Assembly (NCBI RefSeq): GCF_005146945.1
Contig: NZ_SWMS01000002.1
Location: forward strand, 434,001 to 498,000
DNA from: Prauserella endophytica
Lineage (GTDB): Bacteria; Actinomycetota; Actinomycetes; Mycobacteriales; Pseudonocardiaceae
Direction: 5' to 3'
Length of the DNA: 64,000 nucleotides
In this document: positions 41,797 through 50,063 of the stretch, piece by piece
Layout: the number at the start of each line of letters is the position of its first letter
How positions within the stretch are numbered: the stretch's first letter is position 1
Position numbers and translations under genes: made by a program
The notes under the pieces: model-generated
Database searches by the model: none
What the model was told of the DNA's origin: nothing
Seen by the model: the letters and a program-made list of their open reading frames with translations, nothing else

Positions 41797-42276
41797 ATGA
41801 ACCTGAAGCAGTGGCTCTACCGTGGCGGCAGGCCGAACGGGGTGGCGCGCGTCCTCGATCGGGGAACGGCCGCGGTCTACGCCCGCGGCGTCGCCCCTGA
41901 CTACCTCGTCACCCTGGAGGTACCAGGGCGGCGGTCCGGCCGGACCGTCAGCGTGCCGCTGGTGATGGTGGTCGTCGACGGCGAGCGCCACCTCGTGTCG
42001 ATGCTGGGGGAGCGGGCGAACTGGGTGCGCAACGCGCGCGCCGCGGGCGGTGAGGTCACCATCCGGCACGGCCGCCGCGAGAAGGTGTGCCTGCGGGAGG
42101 TGCCGCCGGAGCGCCGCGCCGCGATACTCCGCGAATACCTTCGGCGGGCGCCCAACGCCAGGGCACACGTGCCCGTTGACAAGGACGCGCCGCTGGCCGA
42201 GTTCGAGCGGCTCGCGCCGGACCTGCCGGTGTTCCGGGTCGGGCCGCGGGCTACTCGGGGGCCGGGCCCAGCGTGA
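41797..42276 (+). CDS. Deazaflavin (F420)-dependent nitroreductase-family protein
   Basis: 159 residues. The split-barrel DDN-like pattern is present: YLVTLEVPGRRSGRTVSVPL, ERHLVSMLGERANWVRNARA and GGEVTIRHGRREKVCLREVP. These match F420H2-dependent quinone or nitro reductases of actinobacteria, including Ddn relatives. Control by the adjacent TetR regulator suggests induction by a xenobiotic or quinone. The 3' end overlaps the convergent TetR gene at 42251 by 26 bp. Confidence 0.85.
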   Translation: MNLKQWLYRGGRPNGVARVLDRGTAAVYARGVAPDYLVTLEVPGRRSGRTVSVPLVMVVVDGERHLVSMLGERANWVRNARAAGGEVTIRHGRREKVCLREVPPERRAAILREYLRRAPNARAHVPVDKDAPLAEFERLAPDLPVFRVGPRATRGPGPA

Positions 42277-42877
42277 CGTCGTCGGGCGGGCCGTCGAACC
42301 CGTTGGCCCAGTATCGGCCGCGCAGCGACAGGGTGAGGAGCATCTGCGTGATCTCCTCGGCCGTCATCGTGGGCTCGTCCTGCTCGAGCCACCACTGCAG
42401 GATCGCCACCTGCTCGCCGACCCATGCGCGGGCGAGCAGCTCTGGCTGGATCCGCATCGTCACACCGAGGTTGGCGGCGCGCTCGGCGAAGATCCGCGCC
42501 GCGCTGGCGGTGCGGATGTCGATGAAGGTCCGCAGGGCGGTGCCGTGTCCTTCGCCGCGCAGGATGACGCGGTACGCGTCGCGTTCCTCCCGCGCGTGCC
42601 GGAACAGCTCGAGGGCGGGCTTGCCGGTGAAGCCCCTGGACGACTCAGGGGCCAGCGGCACCAGCCGGGCCTGCAGCTCCGCGTGCACGTCGCTGACGAT
42701 CTGGTTCAGCAGCGCCTGCTTGTCGCTGTAGTACTTGTAGAACGTGGCCCTGCTGATGTCGGCGTGCTCGGTGATGTCCTCGACGGTGACGTTGTCGAAA
42801 CCGTTCTGGAGAACCAGCTCCACCATCGCGTTTCTCAACAGGCGCTTGGTTCGCCTGGTCCGGCGGTCCTCGGCCAT
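42251..42877 (-). CDS. TetR family regulator of the acyl-CoA/TctCBA region
   Basis: 208 residues. HTH at about 8-55 (RTKRLLRNAMVELVLQNGFD; ITEHADISRATFYKYYSDK), followed by a TetR_C_8-like domain. It is the last of three minus-strand genes (acyl-CoA synthetase, acyl-CoA dehydrogenase, TetR), 87 bp after the dehydrogenase gene. The palindrome at 45752-45768, between this operon and tctCBA, is its probable operator. The inducer may be an acyl-CoA or the transported carboxylate. Confidence 0.88.
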   Translation of the reverse strand: MAEDRRTRRTKRLLRNAMVELVLQNGFDNVTVEDITEHADISRATFYKYYSDKQALLNQIVSDVHAELQARLVPLAPESSRGFTGKPALELFRHAREERDAYRVILRGEGHGTALRTFIDIRTASAARIFAERAANLGVTMRIQPELLARAWVGEQVAILQWWLEQDEPTMTAEEITQMLLTLSLRGRYWANGFDGPPDDVTLGPAPE

Positions 42878-42964
42878 CTGCCCTCCAGGTCGGCGGAGTC
42901 TCCAGGTGACGAAGTTTACAACTCGCTACACCATGCAGGTTATTGGACATCACGTTCGCGGTGC

Positions 42965-44137
42965 TCAGTGGAGCAGGGCCTTGGCGATACCGTTCTTCTG
43001 GATCTCCGAGGAGCCGGTGAGGATGCGGAACATCCGCAGGCGGCGGAACAGCCACTCGATCTCCGATCCCTTCACCATCCCGGCCTTTCCGTGGATCTGC
43101 ATCGCCGTGTCGGCGATGGTGAACGCGTTCTCGGCCACGAAGAGCTTGCACATGAACGCCTCGGTCCGGGGCCGCCTGCCCTCGTCGAGCGCGGTCAGCG
43201 CGGCGTAGGTCATCGACCGGGCCGCGTAGAACGCGGTGGCCATGTCGGCGATCTTGTGCTGAATGGACTGGAGGTCGGCCAGGGTCCCGCCGAAGACGGC
43301 GCGGTTCTTCGCGTGGGCGATGGTGAGCTCGAGAACGCGGCGGGCGTGGCCGAGGACGGTCGGGCAGTGCAGCAGCCGGTTGGTGGTGACCCGCCCCAGC
43401 CCGATCCTGAGGCCGTCGCCGATCTCGCCGAGCAGCTGTCCCGGGCCGACGTAGCAGTCGTCGAGCACGATGTCTGACTCGATGTGCTGGCCCGAGAGCG
43501 GAACCTCGCCCGGCAGCACGGTGCAGCCGGGGGAGCCGAGGTCGACGAGGAACGCCGAGTAGGTCTCCTCGGTGCCGGCCATGCGTGCGACGAGGATCGA
43601 GAAGTCCGCGAACGGGCCCGCCGAGCTGAACACCTTCCGCCCGGTGATCCGCCAGCCGTCACCGTCCGGCGTCGCGGTGGTGCGCATCGCGCGCACGTCC
43701 GAGCCGGCGTCGGTCTCGGTGAGCGAGAAGCAGCACGCGCGGTCGCCTTCGACGACCGGCACCAGGTACCGGCCGAGCTGTTCGGGGGTGGCATAGGCGA
43801 AGATCGCCCCGGCGCGAAGCGGGCCGCCCATGTCGCCGAGCACGCTGTGGTAGAGCGTGCGCCCCGACGCCCCGACCTCCTCCTTCAACGCGGCGAGCTC
43901 GGTGTGGCTGAGCCCTCGGCCGCCGTGTTCCGGAGGCAGGTGGATCCCGTAGAAGCCGAGTTCCCGGCTGCGTTTCCACACCGGCTGGAGCACGGAGCGG
44001 TCGTAGGCCGTCTCGGGTCCGAGGTCGTGGGCGCGTTCGTAGTCGGCGAGCTCGCCCTGGAGGTAGTCGCGCAGCTTGTCCACGACGGGCTTGATGTTCG
44101 GGAGCTCGTCGTAGCCGGGCATGAGGTCGAAGATCAT
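42965..44137 (-). CDS. Acyl-CoA dehydrogenase
   Basis: 390 residues. The signatures are complete: CCFSLTETDAGSDVRAMRTT (flavin/substrate loop), GWRITGRKVFSSAGPFADFS, and a C-terminal region with IHGKAGMVKGSEIEWLFRRL. In the last block the stretch around residue 365 supplies the region where medium-chain enzymes have the catalytic Glu. It should oxidise an acyl-CoA made by the synthetase encoded 12 bp upstream, passing electrons to ETF. Confidence 0.9.
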   Translation of the reverse strand: MIFDLMPGYDELPNIKPVVDKLRDYLQGELADYERAHDLGPETAYDRSVLQPVWKRSRELGFYGIHLPPEHGGRGLSHTELAALKEEVGASGRTLYHSVLGDMGGPLRAGAIFAYATPEQLGRYLVPVVEGDRACCFSLTETDAGSDVRAMRTTATPDGDGWRITGRKVFSSAGPFADFSILVARMAGTEETYSAFLVDLGSPGCTVLPGEVPLSGQHIESDIVLDDCYVGPGQLLGEIGDGLRIGLGRVTTNRLLHCPTVLGHARRVLELTIAHAKNRAVFGGTLADLQSIQHKIADMATAFYAARSMTYAALTALDEGRRPRTEAFMCKLFVAENAFTIADTAMQIHGKAGMVKGSEIEWLFRRLRMFRILTGSSEIQKNGIAKALLH

Positions 44138-44149
44138 CGTGGTCTCCTG

Positions 44150-45712
44150 TCAGTTCACGGCCCGGTCGGCACCGGCCCAGTACGGCGCACGCACCGCGCG
44201 GCGGTCGATCTTGCCGTTGCGGTTGACGGGCAGGGCGCCGACGACGTCGACGGTCCGCGGCTTCTTGAAGCGGTCGAGTCGTTCGGCGCAGAACGCGATC
44301 AGCTCCGCCGGATCGATCTCCGCGCCGGGTTTGGGGACCACGACGGCCTTGACCGCCTCGCCCCACTTCTCGTCGGGCACGCCCACCACGCACGCCTCGG
44401 CGACGGACGGGTGCTCGTAGATCGCGGCCTCGACCTCGCTGCAGTAGATGTTGAACCCGCCGGAGATGATCATGTCCTTCTTGCGGTCGACGATGAACAG
44501 GTAACCGTCCTCGCGGAGGTAGCCGATGTCGCCGGTGAGCACCCAGCCGTCCCGGAACGTCTGCGCGGAAAGTTCGGGTTCGTTCCAGTACGCGCTGACG
44601 CAGTCCGGGCCGCGCACCACGAGCTCGCCCATGGCTCCCGCGGGAACCGGCTCGAACCGCTCGTCCACCACCCGGACCTCGGTGTCGAACAGCGCGCGCC
44701 CGCAGGAGAGCAGGAGGTCGGGATCGCTCTCGATGCCGCGCACGATGTCGTCGCTGGTGAGCACCGTGACCCCGCTCGTGGTCTCCGCCTGTCCGTAGCC
44801 CTGCATCACGATGGGCCCGAACAGCTCGACCGCCTCGCGCAGCCGCCGAGGGGACACCGGCGCACCGCCGATCCGGACGGCTTTGAGCGAGGAGAGATCC
44901 GCGGTGTCGCGACCGGGATGGCCGAGCACCATGTTGAGCATCGTCGGCACCAGGAACGTCGAGGTGATCTTCTCCTTGGCGATGGCGTCGAGGAAGTCCT
45001 GCGGGGTGAACGACGGCAGCACGACGATGGTGGTGCCCCGGCTCAGTGCGGCGAGCACGCCCATGCCGGAGGCGTGGGTGATCGGGCCCGCGACGAGGTA
45101 CGAGTCGTCCGGGGACGCGGCCACGTCGGGATCCATCAGCCGCTTGCGCACGTTGGCCAGCCGGTTTCCGGTGGTCTGCACCGCGGCCTTGAGCTTGCCG
45201 GTGGAGCCGGAGGTGAAGTGCAGGACGCAGGGCGCCTCGAGGTCCACGTCGATCGCGACGGGCTCGTCGGCGCCCTCGGCGAGCAGGTCCGCGTAGGTCT
45301 CGGCTCCCGGCTGCTCGCCGTCGAACACGACGAGGGGGATGTCCCGGCCGCTCCCGCGGATCGCCTCCCGGCCGGTGTGAGCGTGGGCGGCGTCGGTGAG
45401 CAGCATCCGCACGTCGGCGTCGGCGAGGATGTGGCGGGCCTCCTCACGCCCGAGACGGTGGTTGACGGGTACGCGCAGCAGCCCGCCCTTGTACAGCGCG
45501 ACCTCCACCTCCACGAGCTCGGCGCGGTTGGACGCGAACGTCGCCACCGCGGCGCCGCTGCCGATGCCCCGGCTCGCCAGTGCCGATGCGAGCCGGTTCG
45601 AGCGACGGTCGAGATCGGCGTAGGTCCACCGCTGTTCGCCGCAGACGAGCGCGTCGCGGTCAGACCAGTACGACGCGCTGCGCGCGACGAGCCGCCCGAG
45701 GTTGGTCAGCAT
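44150..45712 (-). CDS. Acyl-CoA synthetase (AMP-forming)
   Basis: 520 residues. AMP-binding motif HFTSGSTGKLKAAV, then GYGQAETTSGVTVL, GWVLTGDIGYLREDGYLFIV and the hinge DRKKDMIISGGFNIY; near the C-terminus PVNRNGKIDRRAV holds the catalytic lysine. It activates a carboxylic acid to its CoA ester. Together with the dehydrogenase and the divergent tripartite carboxylate transporter, it suggests uptake and beta-oxidation-type degradation of an organic acid. The specificity is not deducible. Confidence 0.9.
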   Translation of the reverse strand: MLTNLGRLVARSASYWSDRDALVCGEQRWTYADLDRRSNRLASALASRGIGSGAAVATFASNRAELVEVEVALYKGGLLRVPVNHRLGREEARHILADADVRMLLTDAAHAHTGREAIRGSGRDIPLVVFDGEQPGAETYADLLAEGADEPVAIDVDLEAPCVLHFTSGSTGKLKAAVQTTGNRLANVRKRLMDPDVAASPDDSYLVAGPITHASGMGVLAALSRGTTIVVLPSFTPQDFLDAIAKEKITSTFLVPTMLNMVLGHPGRDTADLSSLKAVRIGGAPVSPRRLREAVELFGPIVMQGYGQAETTSGVTVLTSDDIVRGIESDPDLLLSCGRALFDTEVRVVDERFEPVPAGAMGELVVRGPDCVSAYWNEPELSAQTFRDGWVLTGDIGYLREDGYLFIVDRKKDMIISGGFNIYCSEVEAAIYEHPSVAEACVVGVPDEKWGEAVKAVVVPKPGAEIDPAELIAFCAERLDRFKKPRTVDVVGALPVNRNGKIDRRAVRAPYWAGADRAVN

Positions 45713-45751
45713 GTTGTCCCCATCCAGCAGAACTAATCACCAAGACTGAAT

Positions 45752-45768
45752 ACGTTCACTGTGAACGT
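45752..45768. promoter_or_regulatory. Palindromic operator between acyl-CoA operon and tctCBA
   Basis: ACGTTCACTGTGAACGT is a perfect 17-bp palindrome around a central T. Related sequence (ACGTTTATATACACAG at 45765-45780; ACGTTTACTTATATACAAG at 45822-45840) lies alongside, the last next to a TTGACA at 45814-45819 in front of tctC. It is the likely binding region of the TetR protein encoded at 42251. Confidence 0.6.
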
Positions 45769-45880
45769 TTATATACACAGTGTCTACCAGTTCGACTGCG
45801 CGATGTCCAAAGGTTGACAGCACGTTTACTTATATACAAGATGTCGCAGACCAGTGGCCGTCAGTCAGAGAGGACTGCGC

Positions 45881-46849
45881 ATGGCATCGAGAAAGGGCAG
45901 GAGCCTGCTCGCCGTGCTGGCGATCGTGACTCTCGCCGGATGCGGGACCGCGGCGGGCGAGGGCCCGGACGCGCCGGGCAGCCAGATCCGCTACATCGTC
46001 CCGTTCAGCTCCGGCGGCGGCACCGACACCGCCGCGCGGGAGACCGCCCGCACGCTCACCGGCACCGGGATCGCCCGCGGAGACGTCTACGTCGAGAACC
46101 TCCCGGGGGCGGGCGGTCTGCTCGGCATCCAGACGCTGGCCCGGCAAGGCGACGACAACACGCTGATGCAGTGGGTGGACGTCCTCGCGCCGCTCTACCG
46201 GGAGGGCGCGCCGGTGGGGCTCGACGACCTGCGGCCCGTGGCACAGCTGGCCACCAGCCCGATGGTCGTGGTCACCGGCGCCGACTCCCGGCTGCGGACA
46301 TTTCAGGACCTTCTCGACGGCATGGCTGCCGGCGAGGTCACCTTCGGCCTGTCGAGCACCCTGCAGTCCAAGGAACCGTCCAAGTGGAAGGAGATCGCCG
46401 AGGCGCGCGGCATCGATCCTGCGGGGCTGAACTTCGTGCCGAGCGAAGGGGTCGCGCAGGTCATCCCCGACGTGGTCAGCGAGCGGATCGACGTCGCGCT
46501 GGTGGTGCCGACCCTCGCTCGCAGCTACCTCAACAAGCGTGAGCTGCGCGCCCTCGGGATCACGGCGGACGAACGGCTCCAGTCCCTGCCGGATGTGCCG
46601 ACACTACGGGAACAGGGAGTGTCCACTTCGTACTACCGCGCGCAGGGCGTGATCATGTCAGCCAAGGCGTCCGACGACGCGGTCGCCTACTGGGCGGAGG
46701 CGTTGCGCGCGGTCAGCCGCAGCGAGGAATGGGCGGAGTACGCGGAGAAGAACGGCCTGCTCGTCCAGTACAAGGGGCCGGAGGAGTACGCGGAGTGGCT
46801 GCGCACCGAGGGCGCCACGTTCGGCCGCTACCTGAGGGAGCGTGACTGA
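45881..46849 (+). CDS. tctC: Tripartite tricarboxylate transporter substrate-binding lipoprotein (TctC)
   Basis: 322 residues from ATG with GAGAGG upstream. A lipoprotein signal ends at LAGCG (Cys near residue 23). The mature protein follows the Bug/TctC family: IRYIVPFSSGGGTDTAARET, YVENLPGAGGLLGIQTLARQ with the PGAGG loop that binds the substrate carboxylate, and ALGITADERLQSLPDVPTLR near the end. It captures a carboxylate outside the membrane for TctAB. Confidence 0.93.
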   Translation: MASRKGRSLLAVLAIVTLAGCGTAAGEGPDAPGSQIRYIVPFSSGGGTDTAARETARTLTGTGIARGDVYVENLPGAGGLLGIQTLARQGDDNTLMQWVDVLAPLYREGAPVGLDDLRPVAQLATSPMVVVTGADSRLRTFQDLLDGMAAGEVTFGLSSTLQSKEPSKWKEIAEARGIDPAGLNFVPSEGVAQVIPDVVSERIDVALVVPTLARSYLNKRELRALGITADERLQSLPDVPTLREQGVSTSYYRAQGVIMSAKASDDAVAYWAEALRAVSRSEEWAEYAEKNGLLVQYKGPEEYAEWLRTEGATFGRYLRERD

Positions 46850-47351
46850 CGTGGCCGAGCGCACCCGTCGCGGACGCGTCTCCGCCTTCCCCGTGCTCGC
46901 CTGCCTCTGGATCGGCACGGTCGTGTGGCAGGCCGTCGAACTCGCGCTGCGGCACACCGACGACAGCGCCGACCTCGGCCCCGCGTTCCTGCCGCTCGCG
47001 CTGGGCGTGGTCGTGCTCGTGCTGCTGGTCGCCGACCTCGTCCGGCAGGTCCGGACAGAGCGCGCGGAACCGGCCGAACCGTCGGACGCGCTGGGCACTG
47101 GCCGGCGGCTGCGCCGGTGGTTCGAGCCCCCGCCGCGAAGGTTCGTCGCGCTGGCCGTGGTCGCGGCTGCGTTCGGTCCGTGGATAGGCCTCGCCGCGGC
47201 CATGGTCGTGCTGATCCTCGGCTGCCTGCGCTACGTCGAGCAACGCACCTGGAACCGGGCGGTGCTGACCACCGTCGTGCTCGTCGCCGCCCTGTACGTG
47301 GTCTTCGTTGTGCTGCTGCAAGTGCGCATCGAACTCCTGCCCGCCTACTGA
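46842..47351 (+). CDS. tctB: Tripartite tricarboxylate transporter small membrane subunit (TctB)
   Basis: 169 residues from GTG overlapping the tctC stop by eight bases (a second GTG three codons on is possible). Four hydrophobic segments (about 14-33, 43-66, 100-125 and 138-162) fit TctB proteins, which pair with TctA. The position between tctC and tctA is canonical. Confidence 0.86.
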   Translation: MTDVAERTRRGRVSAFPVLACLWIGTVVWQAVELALRHTDDSADLGPAFLPLALGVVVLVLLVADLVRQVRTERAEPAEPSDALGTGRRLRRWFEPPPRRFVALAVVAAAFGPWIGLAAAMVVLILGCLRYVEQRTWNRAVLTTVVLVAALYVVFVVLLQVRIELLPAY

Positions 47352-47387
47352 CGCGCACGCGCGCCCTCACGAAAAGGATGTGCCGCG

Positions 47388-48908
47388 GTGGAAACCTTGA
47401 CCCTGCTCAGCGGCGGGCTGACCGCCATCCTCTCCGACCCCGCGACCCTCGCCTGGTGCGCACTCGGCGTCACGATCGGAACCGTCGTCGGAGCACTGCC
47501 GGGAATCGGCACGGTGACGACCATGGCGGTGCTACTGCCGCTGACGTTCGGACTGTCCCCGGTGAGCGCGCTGGTGCTGCTCGTCGCCATCTACCTGGGC
47601 GGAATGTTCGGCGGACGGATCAGCTCGATCCTGCTCAACATCCCCGGTGACGCGTCGAGCGTCGTCTCGACGTTCGACGGCTACCCGCTCGCCAGGCAGG
47701 GCCGCGTCGGCTACGCGCTGACGCTGAGCGCCGTGGCGTCGTTCGTCGGCGGCCTGATCGGGTTCGCCGGCCTGGCCCTGCTCGCCGCGGTGCTCGCGAA
47801 GGCCGCGATCCTGTTCGGACCCGCGGAGTACTTTCTGCTCGTCTGCCTCGTGCTGCTGCTGACCTCCGGCATCTCGAACGCCACACGCTCGAAGGCGATC
47901 GCCGCCGTGAGCCTCGGCGTCATCATCTCGACGGTGGGCCTCGACCGCATCACCGGCGACGAACGGTTCACGTGGGGCATCGTCGACCTCTGGGACGGTG
48001 CCGACCTCGTCGTGGTCGCGATCGGCATCTTCGGGCTGTCCGAGGTGATCGTCCGCGTCCGTGACGGCGGCCGGATCGACTCCAGCGGCAAGCTGCCGCT
48101 GCGCTCGCTCTTCCCGCCGGTCCCCACCGTCACCCGGTACGCGCCGAGCATGGCACGCGGTGGCCTGATCGGCTTCCTCATCGGGATCTTCCCCGGCGCG
48201 GGCGCGTCGATGGCGACGTTCATCGCCTATGCCGCCGAGAAGACTCTCGGCAAGGACCGCGAGACCTTCGGCAAGGGCAATCCGCGCGGGCTCGCCGCGC
48301 CGGAGGCGGCCGACAACGCCTCGGTGGGCGGGGCACTGATCCCCACCCTGTCGCTCGGCATCCCCGGCTCGGCGAGCGGCGCGATGATCCTCGGCGGCCT
48401 GGTGATGGTCGGCCTCCAGCCGGGGCCAGAGCTGTTCACCAAGTCCGCCGACATCGTGTGGGCGGTGATCGCCGCGGTACTGGTGGCCAACGTGCTGCTG
48501 CTCGTCCTCAACACGGTGCTCGTGCCGTTCTTCGCCACAGCGCTGCGGGTGATCTCGCCGTATCTCACCGTGTTCATCGCGAGCCTGTGCTTCGTGGGCG
48601 TCTACTCCCTGCGCGGCAACTTCTTCGACGTCCTGCTGATGGTCGCGTTCGGACTGATCGGATACCTCATGCGGCGCTCGGGATACCCGCTGACCAGCCT
48701 GCTGCTCGGGGTGGTGCTCGGCCCGATGCTGGAGGACAACCTCCGCAGGGCCCTGCTCGTCTCGCGGGGCGACTGGTCGGTCTTCTGGTCCAGCCCGGTG
48801 ACGGTGATCCTGCTGACCACCATCGTCGTGGCCGTCGCGGCACTGCTGGCCCACGCCGTGTGGCGGCGCGCCCGGTCCCGCGCCGGCCGCGCCTCGGTGA
48901 TGGGCTGA
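47388..48908 (+). CDS. tctA: Tripartite tricarboxylate transporter large permease (TctA)
   Basis: 506 residues from GTG. TctA motifs are clear: GTVVGALPGIGTVTTMAVLL and IYLGGMFGGRISSILLNIPG in the first half, repeated as FLIGIFPGAGASMATFIAYA and LSLGIPGSASGAMILGGLVM in the second, reflecting the internal duplication. Twelve or so membrane helices. It forms the transport channel with TctB and receives substrate from TctC, driven by ion symport. Confidence 0.93.
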   Translation: METLTLLSGGLTAILSDPATLAWCALGVTIGTVVGALPGIGTVTTMAVLLPLTFGLSPVSALVLLVAIYLGGMFGGRISSILLNIPGDASSVVSTFDGYPLARQGRVGYALTLSAVASFVGGLIGFAGLALLAAVLAKAAILFGPAEYFLLVCLVLLLTSGISNATRSKAIAAVSLGVIISTVGLDRITGDERFTWGIVDLWDGADLVVVAIGIFGLSEVIVRVRDGGRIDSSGKLPLRSLFPPVPTVTRYAPSMARGGLIGFLIGIFPGAGASMATFIAYAAEKTLGKDRETFGKGNPRGLAAPEAADNASVGGALIPTLSLGIPGSASGAMILGGLVMVGLQPGPELFTKSADIVWAVIAAVLVANVLLLVLNTVLVPFFATALRVISPYLTVFIASLCFVGVYSLRGNFFDVLLMVAFGLIGYLMRRSGYPLTSLLLGVVLGPMLEDNLRRALLVSRGDWSVFWSSPVTVILLTTIVVAVAALLAHAVWRRARSRAGRASVMG

Positions 48909-49115
48909 CGGCCCGCGTTGTTATCGCCGTCGGAGGACCGATGACCCGTCCGTCCGGCGAAGCGCCTCTTCCGCTGGGAGGCGGGTCTGACCGGTTCGGC
49001 GTCCCGATGCAAAACTCCGTCCCGCTACGGCCTTGTTCGGGCCGACGCGGGGGAGGAGCGTTGGTCCATCGGCGACGTCAACGGGACGCCGCCCCGGACG
49101 GGCAGGAGGTGCATC

Positions 49116-49736
49116 GTGCACGCACGGTCCACGACGATCTGGGCGAGGACGGCGTCGATCGACGACGGGGTGGCGCACGTCCGCGACGAGGTGATGCCCA
49201 CGGCACTGGAGATGGACGGCTGTGTCGGCCTGTCGATGCTCGTCAACCGCGAGGACGGCCGCTGCATCGTCACGACGGCCTGGGAGACGGCGGAGGCCAT
49301 GCAGGCCAGCGCCGAGGCGGCCGGCGCGCTGCGGGAGAGGGCGCGGGAGCTGCTTGGCGGCGACATGACGATCGACGAATGGGAGATTGCGGTGCTGCAC
49401 CGTGATCACCGGGTCGCGGAGGGCGCCTGCGCGCGGGCGACGTGGCTGCGCGTCGAGCCCGGTCAGATCGACCGGATGATCAGTGTCTTCACCGACACCG
49501 TCCTGCCCTCGCTCGAGTCGTTCGAGGGGTTCTGCAGCGCGAGCCTCATGATCGACAGGACCTCCGGACGGTGCGTGGGCTCGGTCGCCTACGACAGTGT
49601 CGAGGCGATGCGGCGTAGCCGCGAGCGCGCCGACGAGGTCAGGGCGGGCGCGATCCGCGAGTCGGGCGCCGAACGCCTCGACGTCGCCGAGTTCGAGCTG
49701 GCCATCGCGCACCTGCGGGTGCCCGAACTGGCGTGA
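49116..49736 (+). CDS. Duplicated antibiotic-biosynthesis-monooxygenase-like (ABM) protein
   Basis: 206 residues from GTG, preceded by AGGAGG. Two ferredoxin-like ABM modules are seen: residues about 5-100 (GCVGLSMLVNREDGRCIVTT, then WETAEAMQAS) and 108-200 (GFCSASLMIDRTSGRCVGSV, then AYDSVEAMRRSRE). The internal duplication is clear from the matching GRC(I/V)-x-(T/S)-x and EAM segments. Such proteins are heme- or cofactor-free oxygenases or just dimeric stress-related proteins. It lies 207 bp after tctA with no obvious terminator and may be independent. Confidence 0.72.
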   Translation: MHARSTTIWARTASIDDGVAHVRDEVMPTALEMDGCVGLSMLVNREDGRCIVTTAWETAEAMQASAEAAGALRERARELLGGDMTIDEWEIAVLHRDHRVAEGACARATWLRVEPGQIDRMISVFTDTVLPSLESFEGFCSASLMIDRTSGRCVGSVAYDSVEAMRRSRERADEVRAGAIRESGAERLDVAEFELAIAHLRVPELA

Positions 49737-49876
49737 GGCCCCGGGGCCGGGTGGACGCCGCCCGGACCGGCCTCGTTGTCATGACGGCCAGTGGCCCGGC
49801 GGCGTCGACAGCACCACCGTGCTCGACGGCCGACCGTTGGCGCGAGCCGGTCGACCAGGCCCTCGAACGCTGTCAT

Positions 49877-49911
49877 GGTCAACCGTCAACGGTTGTTGTC
49901 GACGGTTGACC
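49877..49911. promoter_or_regulatory. Multi-arm inverted repeat upstream of the FGGY kinase
   Basis: GGTCAACCGTC (49877-49887) and its complement GACGGTTGACC (49901-49911) flank a spacer that itself holds ACGGTT, so AACCGT-CA-ACGGTT forms a second inverted repeat. Three half-sites on one side of the helix suggest an operator. No regulator gene is adjacent. Confidence 0.5.
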
Positions 49912-49918
49912 GAGGGCC

Positions 49919-50063
49919 GTGGAACGGCACCTCGCCGCCATCGCCGACGACTTCGCCTGCGCCCCCGACGCGGCCACCGCCGGCGGCGCGCTCACCGCGA
50001 AGGCCGACCTGCTCGAGCGGCTGGCGTTCGGGTCCACCTGTGTGGTGACGTGGCACCGTGACG
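49919..50063 (+). pseudogene. Short coding-like remnant before the kinase
   Basis: From a GTG at 49919 the frame reads VERHLAAIADDFACAPDAAT then GALTAKADLLERLAFGSTCV, running past the kinase start without a match to the kinase. LAAIADDF resembles the N-terminus of four-carbon-acid sugar kinases (DUF1537), which often accompany sugar kinases, but the following motif is lost. A fused or decayed gene is possible; support is weak. Confidence 0.25.

Noticed and set aside
48909-49115. Possible riboswitch or small RNA between tctA and the ABM-like gene
   Set aside because: No conserved riboswitch core or strong hairpin was found; only a good ribosome site before the GTG at 49116.
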